Shown here: in pieces, positions 51,438 to 59,479 of the stretch
Numbering within the stretch: the stretch's first letter is position 1
Layout: each line of letters begins with the position of its first letter
Assembly (NCBI RefSeq): GCF_001879205.1
Contig: NZ_MLFK01000002.1
Location: 583,736-647,735 of the forward strand
DNA length: 64,000 nucleotides
DNA from: Flavobacterium johnsoniae
Lineage (GTDB): Bacteria; Bacteroidota; Bacteroidia; Flavobacteriales; Flavobacteriaceae
Direction of reading: 5' to 3'
Notes under the pieces: generated by a model
Seen by the model: the letters and a program-made list of their open reading frames with translations, nothing else
The model's database searches: none
Told to the model about the DNA's origin: nothing
Position numbers and translations under genes: made by a program

Positions 51438-52247
51438 TTAGACCTCTAAGTAATTTCCTGCAGAAAAATCAGCGATAATTAAATCAACATTTGATTTATA
51501 GGTTTTAGAAAAAGGAATCTTTTTCGAAGAGTTTTTTATATAACAAATTGAGTTTCCGTTATGAATTCTTGCAATATAATTTCGATTGATAATATAACTG
51601 TTATGAATTCGAATAAACGGATAGGATAAAACCTGCTCAAAATGTTTTAAAGTTTTAAAAGCAGTTATCATTTCTCCCGAATTTAGATAAATATCCGTCG
51701 AATTATTGTCTGCCTGAAAATAACTTATATCGTCTGCATTTATATAGCGGTAATCGCCGTATGATTTAATGCAAATTACAAGAGGTTTATCGATAGTTTG
51801 ACGCACGTTTGTATCAGATGTTACAACGGCAGATATTTCTTCTTTAAAATCAATTGATTTTATGTCTTCTGTTTGTCGATTTAATTTCAAAACCGTTTTT
51901 AACAAATCAACTGTAACCAATGGTTTTAGGATGTAATCGAAAACACCATATTGAATGGCATCAAGCGCGAAGTCTTTTTTGGATGTGATGACAACAATTC
52001 GAGGCAGTACATTTAAAAACCGATGAAGTTCGTTTATAAACAGAAGCGATAAATTGCAGGAAGAATGTTTAGGATCAATTTCGAGAAAAACAAGACAGGG
52101 TCTATATTGCAAAACCAAATTTAAACCATCCTGATAATTTGCTGCAGATGCCAGAAAAGACAATTCCGAAAAACCTTCTGCAATTGTTTGGGTTTTCGAA
52201 ATACTCTCTGCATCATCATCAATAATTATATACGAATACTTTTTCAA
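51438..52247 (-). CDS. LytTR-type response regulator with Glu at the phospho-acceptor position
   Basis: 269 residues from a TTG at 52247. No in-frame ATG exists upstream before a stop, and the first internal Met is near residue 190, inside the DNA-binding domain. Receiver domain 1-115: the acidic cluster Asp10-Asp12 and ILKPL (Lys) are present, but the strand reading LVFLEID places Glu56 where LytTR regulators normally have FLDI-x-MP. The LytTR domain (about 160-260) has VICIKSYGDYRYINADDISYF, SGEMITAFKTLKHFEQVL and FIRIHNSYIINRNYIARI. A Glu there may mimic phosphorylation. No kinase of LytS type is adjacent. Confidence 0.85.
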   Translation of the reverse strand: MKKYSYIIIDDDAESISKTQTIAEGFSELSFLASAANYQDGLNLVLQYRPCLVFLEIDPKHSSCNLSLLFINELHRFLNVLPRIVVITSKKDFALDAIQYGVFDYILKPLVTVDLLKTVLKLNRQTEDIKSIDFKEEISAVVTSDTNVRQTIDKPLVICIKSYGDYRYINADDISYFQADNNSTDIYLNSGEMITAFKTLKHFEQVLSYPFIRIHNSYIINRNYIARIHNGNSICYIKNSSKKIPFSKTYKSNVDLIIADFSAGNYLEV

Positions 52248-52472
52248 TTTTGGTTTTATTGACTTTCTACGAATATAGGAGACTTATTTACTTTTTGAAC
52301 ACTGATCGTTATTCAATTTGCAGAAAAAATAGATCCTGCTCTATTATTCGCAATTAAAATTACGACTTTCATTCTTTTAAGCATTTCATTGTTAACATAT
52401 TGCAATCAAATGTTAACACATAAGGATGAAATGCAAAAATCTCCGATGAATGACCTAATTTAAAAATTAAAA

Positions 52473-52505
52473 AAATCCCAAACTCCGTTAAGGAATTTGG
52501 GATTT
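52473..52505 (-). terminator. Terminator of glyS
   Basis: Stem AAATCCCAAA / TTTGGGATTT (plus CTCC/GGA inner pairs) 22 nt downstream of the glyS stop, with T-rich sequence in minus sense. Confidence 0.75.
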
Positions 52506-52526
52506 GTATGGTGCAATATATAAAAT

Positions 52527-54068
52527 TTACATTTTCATTAACCAGTTTTTCATCGAAACTTCGTTTTCAATAATATCTCTTAATTCAGCTATTTTAACGC
52601 GATCTTGTTTCATGGTATCTCTATGACGAATGGTTACCGTTTCGTCTTCCAGAGTTTGATGATCAACTGTAATACAAAATGGTGTTCCAAGAGCATCTTG
52701 TCTTCTGTAACGACGTCCTACAGCATCTTTCTCATCATAAGAAACATTGAAATCCCATTTTAAATCTTCGATGATTTTCTTTGAAATTTCTGGCAATCCG
52801 TCTTTTTTAACTAGAGGCAATACCGCTGCTTTTGTTGGTGCTAAAACCGCAGGTAATTTTAATACTGTTCTTGTAGAACCGTCTTCTAAAGTTTCTTCCT
52901 GCAATGATGTTGCAAAAACAGCCAGGAACATACGATCTAAACCTACCGATGTTTCAACTACATATGGCACATAGTTTTCATTTAGTTCAGGATCAAAATA
53001 TTGCAGTTTTCTACCAGAATATTGTTCGTGTGCTTTTAAGTCAAAATCGGTACGAGAGTGAATTCCTTCCAGTTCTTTGAAACCAAATGGGAAATTAAAC
53101 TCAATATCTGCCGCTGCATTTGCATAATGGGCTAATTTTTCGTGATCATGAAAACGGTAATTATCTTTTCCTAATCCTAAAGATAAGTGCCATTTTAAAC
53201 GTGTTTCTTTCCAGTGTTCATACCATTGCATTTCTTCACCCGGACGCACAAAAAACTGCATTTCCATTTGTTCGAATTCACGCATACGGAAAATAAATTG
53301 TCTTGCAACAATTTCGTTTCTAAAGGCTTTACCCGTTTGAGCAATTCCAAAAGGAACTTTCATACGGCCTGATTTCTGAACATTTAAAAAGTTCACAAAA
53401 ATACCCTGCGCTGTTTCCGGACGTAAATATAAATCCATTGCAGACTCTGCAGAGGCACCAAGTTTAGTTCCAAACATTAAGTTGAACTGCTTTACGTCTG
53501 TCCAGTTTCTGGAACCAGTTTCAGGATCAGCAATTTCAAGTTCTTCGATTAAAGCTTTTACATCTTCAAGATCGCCATTCCCTAAAGAACGTCCTAAACG
53601 CTCTCTGATTTCTCTTTCTTTCGCTAAATATTCAACTACTCTGGCATTTGTAGTTACAAATTCCTCTTCGTTAAATGCATCGCCAAAACGAGCTTTTGCT
53701 TTTTCGATTTCTTTTTTAGCTTTTAGATTAATTTTTTCAGCAAAATCTTCAACTAAAACGTCAGCTCTATATCTTTTTTTAGAATCTTTATTATCAATTA
53801 ACGGATCATTGAAAGCATCAACGTGGCCTGAAGCTTTCCAGGTTGTTGGATGCATTAATATTGCAGCATCAAGGCCGACAATATTGTCATTCATCTGAAC
53901 CATTGATTTCCACCAATATTCACGGATATTCTTTTTTAATTCGACGCCATTTTGTGCGTAATCATACACTGCACTCAATCCATCGTAAACTTCGCTTGAC
54001 GGAAAAATAAATCCGTACTCTTTTGCGTGCGAAACCACATTCTTAAATATATCTTCTTGTTTTGCCAT
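52527..54068 (-). CDS. glyS: Glycyl-tRNA synthetase (alpha2 type)
   Basis: Charges tRNA-Gly. The 513 residues correspond to the homodimeric, eukaryote/archaea-like class used by Bacteroidota. Motifs seen: DVLVEDFAEKI near the insertion, FNLMFGT, YLRPETAQGIFVNF, motif 2 IAQTGKAFRNEI and FEQMEMQFFVRPGEE, then motif 3 ETSVGLDRMFLA. The anticodon-binding domain (LPAVLAPTKAAVLPL; YDEKDAVGRRYRRQDALGTPFCITVD) is complete. Its -7 box is only about 8 nt from the ATG. Confidence 0.95.
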   Translation of the reverse strand: MAKQEDIFKNVVSHAKEYGFIFPSSEVYDGLSAVYDYAQNGVELKKNIREYWWKSMVQMNDNIVGLDAAILMHPTTWKASGHVDAFNDPLIDNKDSKKRYRADVLVEDFAEKINLKAKKEIEKAKARFGDAFNEEEFVTTNARVVEYLAKEREIRERLGRSLGNGDLEDVKALIEELEIADPETGSRNWTDVKQFNLMFGTKLGASAESAMDLYLRPETAQGIFVNFLNVQKSGRMKVPFGIAQTGKAFRNEIVARQFIFRMREFEQMEMQFFVRPGEEMQWYEHWKETRLKWHLSLGLGKDNYRFHDHEKLAHYANAAADIEFNFPFGFKELEGIHSRTDFDLKAHEQYSGRKLQYFDPELNENYVPYVVETSVGLDRMFLAVFATSLQEETLEDGSTRTVLKLPAVLAPTKAAVLPLVKKDGLPEISKKIIEDLKWDFNVSYDEKDAVGRRYRRQDALGTPFCITVDHQTLEDETVTIRHRDTMKQDRVKIAELRDIIENEVSMKNWLMKM

Positions 54069-54075
54069 AGTAATG

Positions 54076-54083
54076 CAAAAATA
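54076..54083 (-). promoter_or_regulatory. -7 promoter box of glyS (near-leaderless)
   Basis: An exact TATTTTTG on the minus strand ends 7 nt before the glyS ATG, implying a leader of only a few nucleotides. Confidence 0.5.
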
Positions 54084-54138
54084 TAAAAACTACTTATAAA
54101 AAAAAGAAAAATAAAAAAGATTGAAGCTCAATTTTGGC

Positions 54139-54146
54139 TATTTTTG
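54139..54146 (+). promoter_or_regulatory. -7 promoter box of comF
   Basis: An exact TATTTTTG overlapping the first codons of the longest comF frame. Transcription would begin near 54152, so the start must be downstream. Confidence 0.5.
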
Positions 54147-54166
54147 TAACTAAATTCTTTCTATTT

Positions 54167-54850
54167 GTGTTTAATTTCATTATTGACTTATTTTTTCCCA
54201 AAGTCTGCTCCGGATGCCGCTCTGTTTTAATGACTAACGAAACGGTTTTATGTACAAACTGCCGTCATGAAATGCCCTTAACCCAATATCATTTAGATTT
54301 AAATAATCAGGCTGTTAAAAAATTCTACGGTAAAATCGAAATCGAGCATGCATCGGCATTTTTATATTTTAATAAAAAAGGAATTGTTCAGGAACTCATT
54401 CACAATCTAAAATACAAAGGCCACGAAGAAATTGGCACTGTCCTTGGCTATTGGTATGCCGAGGATTTGAAAGAACTAAAGCTGGAAAACCCATTTGATG
54501 TTATAATTCCCGTACCGCTTCATCCAAAAAAACTCAGGGAAAGAGGCTATAATCAGGTTACAACATTTGCAAAAGCTTTGTCCGAAAGTTTAAAAATTCC
54601 TTTAAATGCTTCTGTTTTATACCGAAAGAAATATTCTAAAACACAATCCAAAAAAAATCTTTTAGGAAGATTGGAGAATATCGAAAATATCTTTGATGCT
54701 CATTTATCCGAAGAAAATCAAAATAAACATTTTTTAATTGTAGATGACGTACTGACGACCGGTGCCACTCTCGAAGCTTGCTCCCGGGCTTTATTAAAAA
54801 TTCCCGGTGCAAAAATCAGTATTGTCTGTATGGCGATGGCGAACTCTTAA
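54167..54850 (+). CDS. comF: ComF-family phosphoribosyltransferase-like protein, GTG start
   Basis: Required for DNA uptake steps in naturally competent bacteria; common also in non-competent ones. Start chosen as the GTG at 54167 (227 residues, beginning FNFIIDLFFPK), because the longer TTG frame at 54134 begins upstream of the promoter's -7 box. Two CxxC pairs (CSGC and CTNC) near the N-terminus form a zinc ribbon, followed by LIHNLKYKGHEEIG, VPLHPKKLRERGYNQ and the PRPP motif LIVDDVLTTGAT. No other competence gene is adjacent. Confidence 0.88.
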   Translation: MFNFIIDLFFPKVCSGCRSVLMTNETVLCTNCRHEMPLTQYHLDLNNQAVKKFYGKIEIEHASAFLYFNKKGIVQELIHNLKYKGHEEIGTVLGYWYAEDLKELKLENPFDVIIPVPLHPKKLRERGYNQVTTFAKALSESLKIPLNASVLYRKKYSKTQSKKNLLGRLENIENIFDAHLSEENQNKHFLIVDDVLTTGATLEACSRALLKIPGAKISIVCMAMANS

Positions 54851-54861
54851 ATTCCAATAAA

Positions 54862-54905
54862 AAAATTCCAAATTCCAATAGACTTATCATTGGAATTTGG
54901 AATTT
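54862..54905. terminator. Bidirectional terminator of the AATTCCAAATTCCAA type, copy 2
   Basis: AAATTCCAAATTCCAAT / ATTGGAATTTGGAATTT around AGACTTATC between convergent comF and the metalloprotease gene. Same family as 48091-48147. Confidence 0.8.
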
Positions 54906-54929
54906 AAACTATTTCAATTTTATAAACCT

Positions 54930-57623
54930 TTAAATTATAAAAATCTTCTTCACGGTTTTTTTATCTCCATCCTCAATTGTCAGCAAATAAATCCCGGACG
55001 AAGAGCCAACCGGCAATGAAATTTCTTTACTAAAATTATCTGCATGCTCAAAAGATTGCGAATAAACAACTTTCCCCTGCATATCGTGAACATAAATCTT
55101 GGCTCCTGCTTTGGACTGGCTTTTAAACTCTACTGTAAAAGTTCCTCTGCTTGGGTTAGGGTACGGAACTGCATCTGCACTTACAGGTTTATCAACTCCT
55201 AAAGTAAAGGTTTGATTACAGATGTTTACGGATGCCGAATTTATTGTACCAAAGCTTCCCGCAACTGCATCACGAACTCTTAACGTCCAGTTTCCTTCGG
55301 GATTTTCGCCATTAAACATACTCAGCGCATCTGTTGGAACAATAATTTGACTGGTGGTTGTAGAACATTGCAAATTAGATCCCGAATCATCAAACTGCAA
55401 TGCCAAAGTTGAGTTTGTACTCGCACAGCCTTTATTAAATAAACGAACCACAGTTCCTTTTGGACTTACGATTTGAATTTCAAGATCAGAAAATCTGGCA
55501 TGCGTAACATTAATAGCAACATTTACATCTGAAACTGTTCCTGTAGATGAAGGAACCGCAACTGTTCGGGTTGTAAAAGAACTTCCGTATGGAATTGCAA
55601 AAGAACTTCCAAAACTATAATCATTACAGCTTGTGGTTGAGCTGTAACCTATTGCAAATGATTTACTATTTAAGGCATAATAAATATTTGCTGTTGGTTC
55701 TATCAAAATCCTGCAATATGTTGCCACATCAATGCTTTCTGGAATCAACACGGTTTCTGAACCATCATTGGGTGTTGCCGCTGCCAAAACAATTGGAAAA
55801 GTCAAACCTCCGTCTGTAGACAATTTAATATTTACGGTTGATGAACCTTGAAGTGTATTGGTATTGTTAACGCTCCATGTAATATTTTGATATGCTCCTT
55901 GCTGCCAGCTCAAATTTTCGGAGTTTTGAGAAGTTACAGCAAATGGTCCTGCCGAAGGCGTTACGGTTACTACCATTCCGTCTGTATTCGTTTGTGCCTT
56001 ACCTAATGCCCCATTGTCTCTTCCTGTTAAAGCAAAATTTAATGTTCTCGCTACAGAAGAAACAGATTCCCAAGTCGTTGTTAGTTTATTTTGAAGCACA
56101 GAAGTAAAACTCGGCATATAACGAACCGGAGAAGTACTTGGAGGTATTGATCTAAACAGCGGTCCATTTGGTTTTGTAGCATAGGCAATACTATTATCAC
56201 CAGAAGTCGATGTTGCATTGTCGTTTTCTTCCCAAGTAAAAGTAAGCGTATCTCCTGTCGAAGCAGTACCTGATCCGGTTAAAATAAAGGGTGTGCTTAT
56301 CGGGATTGTAAAATCAGAACCGGCATTAATTGCTGGCGGATTGTTTGTTATGTCTACACTAACCGGACAGTTTTTCCCGGCAAGGTTATTTTGAATTTGA
56401 AGAATACTCGCGTATGCAAAATAATCATCAGAATTATCCTGAATATCATAATCATCCGTCACACCGGCATATCCCATAATGGTAGAACCGCTTCCAGGCT
56501 CAACACTAACTCCTGCACCTTCTATATCATAAGAAAATGTATGATTAGCGCCTAATTGATGTCCGATTTCGTGAACTACAAAATCAACATCAAATGTGTC
56601 TCCTTTTGGTATTGCATTCGACGGAGAAGTATACGCACTTCCTTTTCCTATTACGTTTGATGGGGTTGGACTATCACACACGCAGCCAATACAAGCAGCG
56701 TTTCCGCCACCGCCAGAAGCACCAAACAAATGTCCAATATCGTAATTAGCTTCGCCTATTACACTTGTAAGCGTGCTTTGAACTTCTTTGCTCCAAAAAT
56801 CATTTCCATCTGTATCTGTAGAAGTTCCTTTGCCTGCACCAGAATAGGGATCTGTAGCGGCATTTGTATAAATTACTGCGTCGTTGTTGGCAATTAAAAG
56901 TAATTGTACCGCTAAATCTTTATTCAAAATACCGTTAACTCTCGTCAATGTAGCATTCATTCCTGCCAATGCTGCTTCTTTGGTTCCTCCAAAATAAGCG
57001 GCATATTCTCCGGTACAGGATAATGCCAAACGCATTGTTTTGAAAACTTTGTTATTTGAAGTAGTTTTTGTCGTTTTTGATGTGCTTGTATTTTGCGAAA
57101 TCGCATCGGCCGTTTTACACGATAATTTTGATTTCGAAGATTTACTTTTAGAAGAAAACAAAACGTATTCTGATTTATTATCCGGATTTTCTTCAATAAA
57201 CTCAGTTGCCTGATCGGCACGAAAAACCATGGTCTGCAAACCGCTTGGTGAAAGACTAAAATGTATTTTAGCCGATTTATCGTCTAATCCGTTTCCTTCG
57301 TATGCTCTAATTTCCGGATATTTTGCCTGAAGTTCAGGTTCAAAATTCGAAGATTCCCAAACCTGAAATCTTTCCAAAACACCTTCTGAATTAGGAATTG
57401 TAATTTGAGAGCCTGCTTTCTTCGTCTGTTTAGCTGCGACAGACGAAAGTTTTGCTTTTAGAAAATCTGTGTTTAACCGATAATATAATTTATCAGAGCT
57501 GTCAATATTTACCTGTTTTTTTAAAGAAGAAACAGAACTTGATCGCTGCCACAAATCATCACTTTGGGCATGAAGTTGTACACAACAAAATATAAACAGT
57601 AAAAGAAGTAGTTGTTTTTTCAT
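54930..57623 (-). CDS. T9SS-secreted reprolysin-type zinc metalloprotease with P-domain
   Basis: 897 residues. The signal peptide ends QLHAQ. A pro-region (about 20-195) precedes the metzincin domain with HEIGHQLGANH (His351, Glu352, His355, His361) and Met-turn Met383 in TIMGY. Ig-like domains follow (NPPAINAGSDFTI; WQQGAYQNITWSVNN), then a proprotein-convertase P-domain (about 665-795, CNDYSFGSS, FSDLEIQIVSPKGT, NPEGNWTLRVRD). The type A T9SS C-terminal sorting domain is about the last 85 residues (YPNPSRGTFTVEF; GIYLLTIEDGDKKTVKKIFI). Secreted or cell-surface proteolysis is predicted; substrate unknown. Confidence 0.92.
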   Translation of the reverse strand: MKKQLLLLLFIFCCVQLHAQSDDLWQRSSSVSSLKKQVNIDSSDKLYYRLNTDFLKAKLSSVAAKQTKKAGSQITIPNSEGVLERFQVWESSNFEPELQAKYPEIRAYEGNGLDDKSAKIHFSLSPSGLQTMVFRADQATEFIEENPDNKSEYVLFSSKSKSSKSKLSCKTADAISQNTSTSKTTKTTSNNKVFKTMRLALSCTGEYAAYFGGTKEAALAGMNATLTRVNGILNKDLAVQLLLIANNDAVIYTNAATDPYSGAGKGTSTDTDGNDFWSKEVQSTLTSVIGEANYDIGHLFGASGGGGNAACIGCVCDSPTPSNVIGKGSAYTSPSNAIPKGDTFDVDFVVHEIGHQLGANHTFSYDIEGAGVSVEPGSGSTIMGYAGVTDDYDIQDNSDDYFAYASILQIQNNLAGKNCPVSVDITNNPPAINAGSDFTIPISTPFILTGSGTASTGDTLTFTWEENDNATSTSGDNSIAYATKPNGPLFRSIPPSTSPVRYMPSFTSVLQNKLTTTWESVSSVARTLNFALTGRDNGALGKAQTNTDGMVVTVTPSAGPFAVTSQNSENLSWQQGAYQNITWSVNNTNTLQGSSTVNIKLSTDGGLTFPIVLAAATPNDGSETVLIPESIDVATYCRILIEPTANIYYALNSKSFAIGYSSTTSCNDYSFGSSFAIPYGSSFTTRTVAVPSSTGTVSDVNVAINVTHARFSDLEIQIVSPKGTVVRLFNKGCASTNSTLALQFDDSGSNLQCSTTTSQIIVPTDALSMFNGENPEGNWTLRVRDAVAGSFGTINSASVNICNQTFTLGVDKPVSADAVPYPNPSRGTFTVEFKSQSKAGAKIYVHDMQGKVVYSQSFEHADNFSKEISLPVGSSSGIYLLTIEDGDKKTVKKIFII

Positions 57624-57646
57624 ACTTACAGTGAGCTTTATAACGT

Positions 57647-57654
57647 CAAAATTA
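57647..57654 (-). promoter_or_regulatory. -7 promoter box of the metalloprotease gene
   Basis: An exact TAATTTTG on the minus strand, 23 nt before the ATG. Confidence 0.45.
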
Positions 57655-57792
57655 ATAGAATTAAATCAAATTCTTACATCTAAACGACAATTAACGTTTT
57701 TTAGTCGGCCAATCAAATCTTTTTTAAGCAAAAGAAAGCGAATCTTCTTAAAAAATCAATTCATCGAAGCACAAAATTTAAAATAGATAGTA

Positions 57793-57800
57793 TAAATTTG
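57793..57800 (+). promoter_or_regulatory. -7 promoter box of ribF
   Basis: An exact TAAATTTG, 21 nt before the TTG start at 57822. Confidence 0.5.
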
Positions 57801-57821
57801 CAGCATCTTAAATAATTTGTT

Positions 57822-58754
57822 TTGAAGCTCTTTCATTCTATAAACGATTTCCATTCGACCAAGAAAACAATTTTAACTCTTGGAACTTTTGATGGCGTAC
57901 ATATTGGTCATAAAAAAATTCTGGAAAGAATTACTGAAAATACCGAAAACGGAAAATATGAAAGTTTGGTGCTTACTTTTTTTCCGCATCCCAGAATGGT
58001 ACTGCAGGAAAAATCAGAAATAAAACTTCTAAACACGATTTCTGAAAAAACAAAACTTTTAGAAGCTACCGGAATCGAAAATTTAGTTATCCATCCATTT
58101 GATGAAAGCTTTTCAAGACTTACTGCCGAAGAGTTTGTACATTCGATTTTAGTAGACCAGTTTCATATTCAAAAAATAATTATTGGGCACGATCATCGTT
58201 TTGGAAGAAACAGAACGGCGAATATTGACAATTTAATTGCTTTTGGAATTGAATACGGTTTTGAAGTCGAACAAATATCAGCAGAAGAAATACAAGATGT
58301 TTCTGTGAGTTCGACCAAAATCAGAAAAGCCTTAACCGAAGGAAATATGGAATTGGCTAATGATTACTTAGGTTACGATTATTTTTTAACCGGAGAAGTC
58401 GTAAAAGGAAAACAATTAGGAAGAACCATTGGATTTCCTACGGCAAATGTTCAAATTGAGGAAGAGTATAAACTGATTCCAAAAAATGGTGTTTATGTTG
58501 TTAAGGCCCTTATCGAAGATTTAGAGGTTTTTGGAATGATGAACATTGGTTTTAATCCAACAGTAAATGGCCAAAAACAAACTATCGAGGTTAATCTTTT
58601 TGATTTTGATGCCGATATTTATGGTAAAAAAATTGAAATCTCATTATTGCAATATCTTCGTGAAGAGCAAAAATTTGGTTCGATTAATTTATTAAAAGCC
58701 CAGCTGAATCAAGACAAACAAAAGGCATTGGCCATTGTAAGCAAAATCCAGTAA
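57822..58754 (+). CDS. ribF: Bifunctional riboflavin kinase / FAD synthetase, TTG start
   Basis: Converts riboflavin to FMN and then FAD. 310 residues from a TTG codon; the first in-frame ATG is well inside the protein, after the nucleotide-binding loop. The N-terminal FAD synthetase half has LGTFDGVHIGHKKIL, FFPHPRMVL, GHDHRFGRNR and SSTKIRKAL. The C-terminal flavokinase half has GRTIGFPTANV, NGVYVVKA and MNIGFNPTVNG. Both halves are intact. Confidence 0.93.
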   Translation: MKLFHSINDFHSTKKTILTLGTFDGVHIGHKKILERITENTENGKYESLVLTFFPHPRMVLQEKSEIKLLNTISEKTKLLEATGIENLVIHPFDESFSRLTAEEFVHSILVDQFHIQKIIIGHDHRFGRNRTANIDNLIAFGIEYGFEVEQISAEEIQDVSVSSTKIRKALTEGNMELANDYLGYDYFLTGEVVKGKQLGRTIGFPTANVQIEEEYKLIPKNGVYVVKALIEDLEVFGMMNIGFNPTVNGQKQTIEVNLFDFDADIYGKKIEISLLQYLREEQKFGSINLLKAQLNQDKQKALAIVSKIQ

Positions 58755-58781
58755 AGTTTCAAAAAACACTTTTGCTTCTTT

Positions 58782-58815
58782 TTGGATCATCGTAGTTGTT
58801 TTTTTAGTAAATTTG
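58782..58815 (+). promoter_or_regulatory. Promoter of the 58871 membrane-protein gene
   Basis: TTG (58782-58784), a 23-nt spacer and an exact TAAATTTG (58808-58815), 55 nt before the ATG. Confidence 0.5.
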
Positions 58816-58870
58816 ATATAGAACTCTGTTTTTCAAATATTTACTATTAACTTCTTTAAAAATAACCACT

Positions 58871-59308
58871 ATGAAATTACCTAAAGAAATAACAAACGGT
58901 TTTTTAATATTCCTCGGAATCGGCATTTATTTTTTATTGATGAATGTATTGGGTTTAGCAGATTTATTTTACCTGCGTACGCTTAACGTATTTTTTATAT
59001 TTTATGGCGTAAACAGAACGATGCAGATGAATCTTCATGAAGGGGAAACAAATTTTGTATCAAATGCGGTTTCGGCAATGGCAACTTCTGTAGTTGGTGT
59101 GGCTTTAAGCGTTTTTGGATTATTGGTTTACAGTTATGCCCGAGGCGGCGACGCTTATGTCGAAACTTTATCTAAAACATTTATGTTTGGAGGAAATCCG
59201 TCAGTACCAACTTATTGCATCTGTTTACTTTTTGAAGGACTTGCTTCTTCGGTTATTGTTACTTTGATGATGATGCTGTATTGGAACAACAAATATGCTG
59301 CCGATTAA
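58871..59308 (+). CDS. Small integral membrane protein, unknown function
   Basis: A 145-residue protein with four predicted membrane helices (GFLIFLGIGIYFLLMNVLGL; LNVFFIFYGVNR region; AVSAMATSVVGVALSVFGLLVY; LASSVIVTLMMMLYW). A short hydrophilic loop YARGGDAYVETLSKT lies between helices 3 and 4. I do not recognise a family. It has its own promoter and terminator, so is monocistronic between ribF and bioB. Confidence 0.7.
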   Translation: MKLPKEITNGFLIFLGIGIYFLLMNVLGLADLFYLRTLNVFFIFYGVNRTMQMNLHEGETNFVSNAVSAMATSVVGVALSVFGLLVYSYARGGDAYVETLSKTFMFGGNPSVPTYCICLLFEGLASSVIVTLMMMLYWNNKYAAD

Positions 59309-59333
59309 TTTATCACAATAAAACTAATATTTT

Positions 59334-59389
59334 AAGCTCTCTAAAATCATAAAAAAATACAATTCTATGATTTTAGAGAGCTTCTTTTA
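59334..59389 (+). terminator. Strong terminator with 18-bp perfect stem
   Basis: AAGCTCTCTAAAATCATA (59334-59351) is perfectly complementary to TATGATTTTAGAGAGCTT (59366-59383), followed by CTTTTAT. Confidence 0.8.
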
Positions 59390-59428
59390 TGAAAATACCT
59401 GATAAATATTCATTTACATTACCAGATG

Positions 59429-59457
59429 TTGTTGGTTGGAAAATTTAATTACATTTG
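59429..59457 (+). promoter_or_regulatory. Promoter of bioB
   Basis: TTG (59429-59431), an 18-nt spacer and an exact TACATTTG (59450-59457), 23 nt before the ATG. No BirA-like operator recognised. Confidence 0.6.
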
Positions 59458-59479
59458 AAACTTCAAAAACAATGTATCC

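Noticed and set aside
53482..53898. 138-codon plus-strand frame opposite glyS
   Set aside because: Antisense shadow of a conserved synthetase; Ser/Phe-rich composition typical of reverse-strand translation of Flavobacterium genes.
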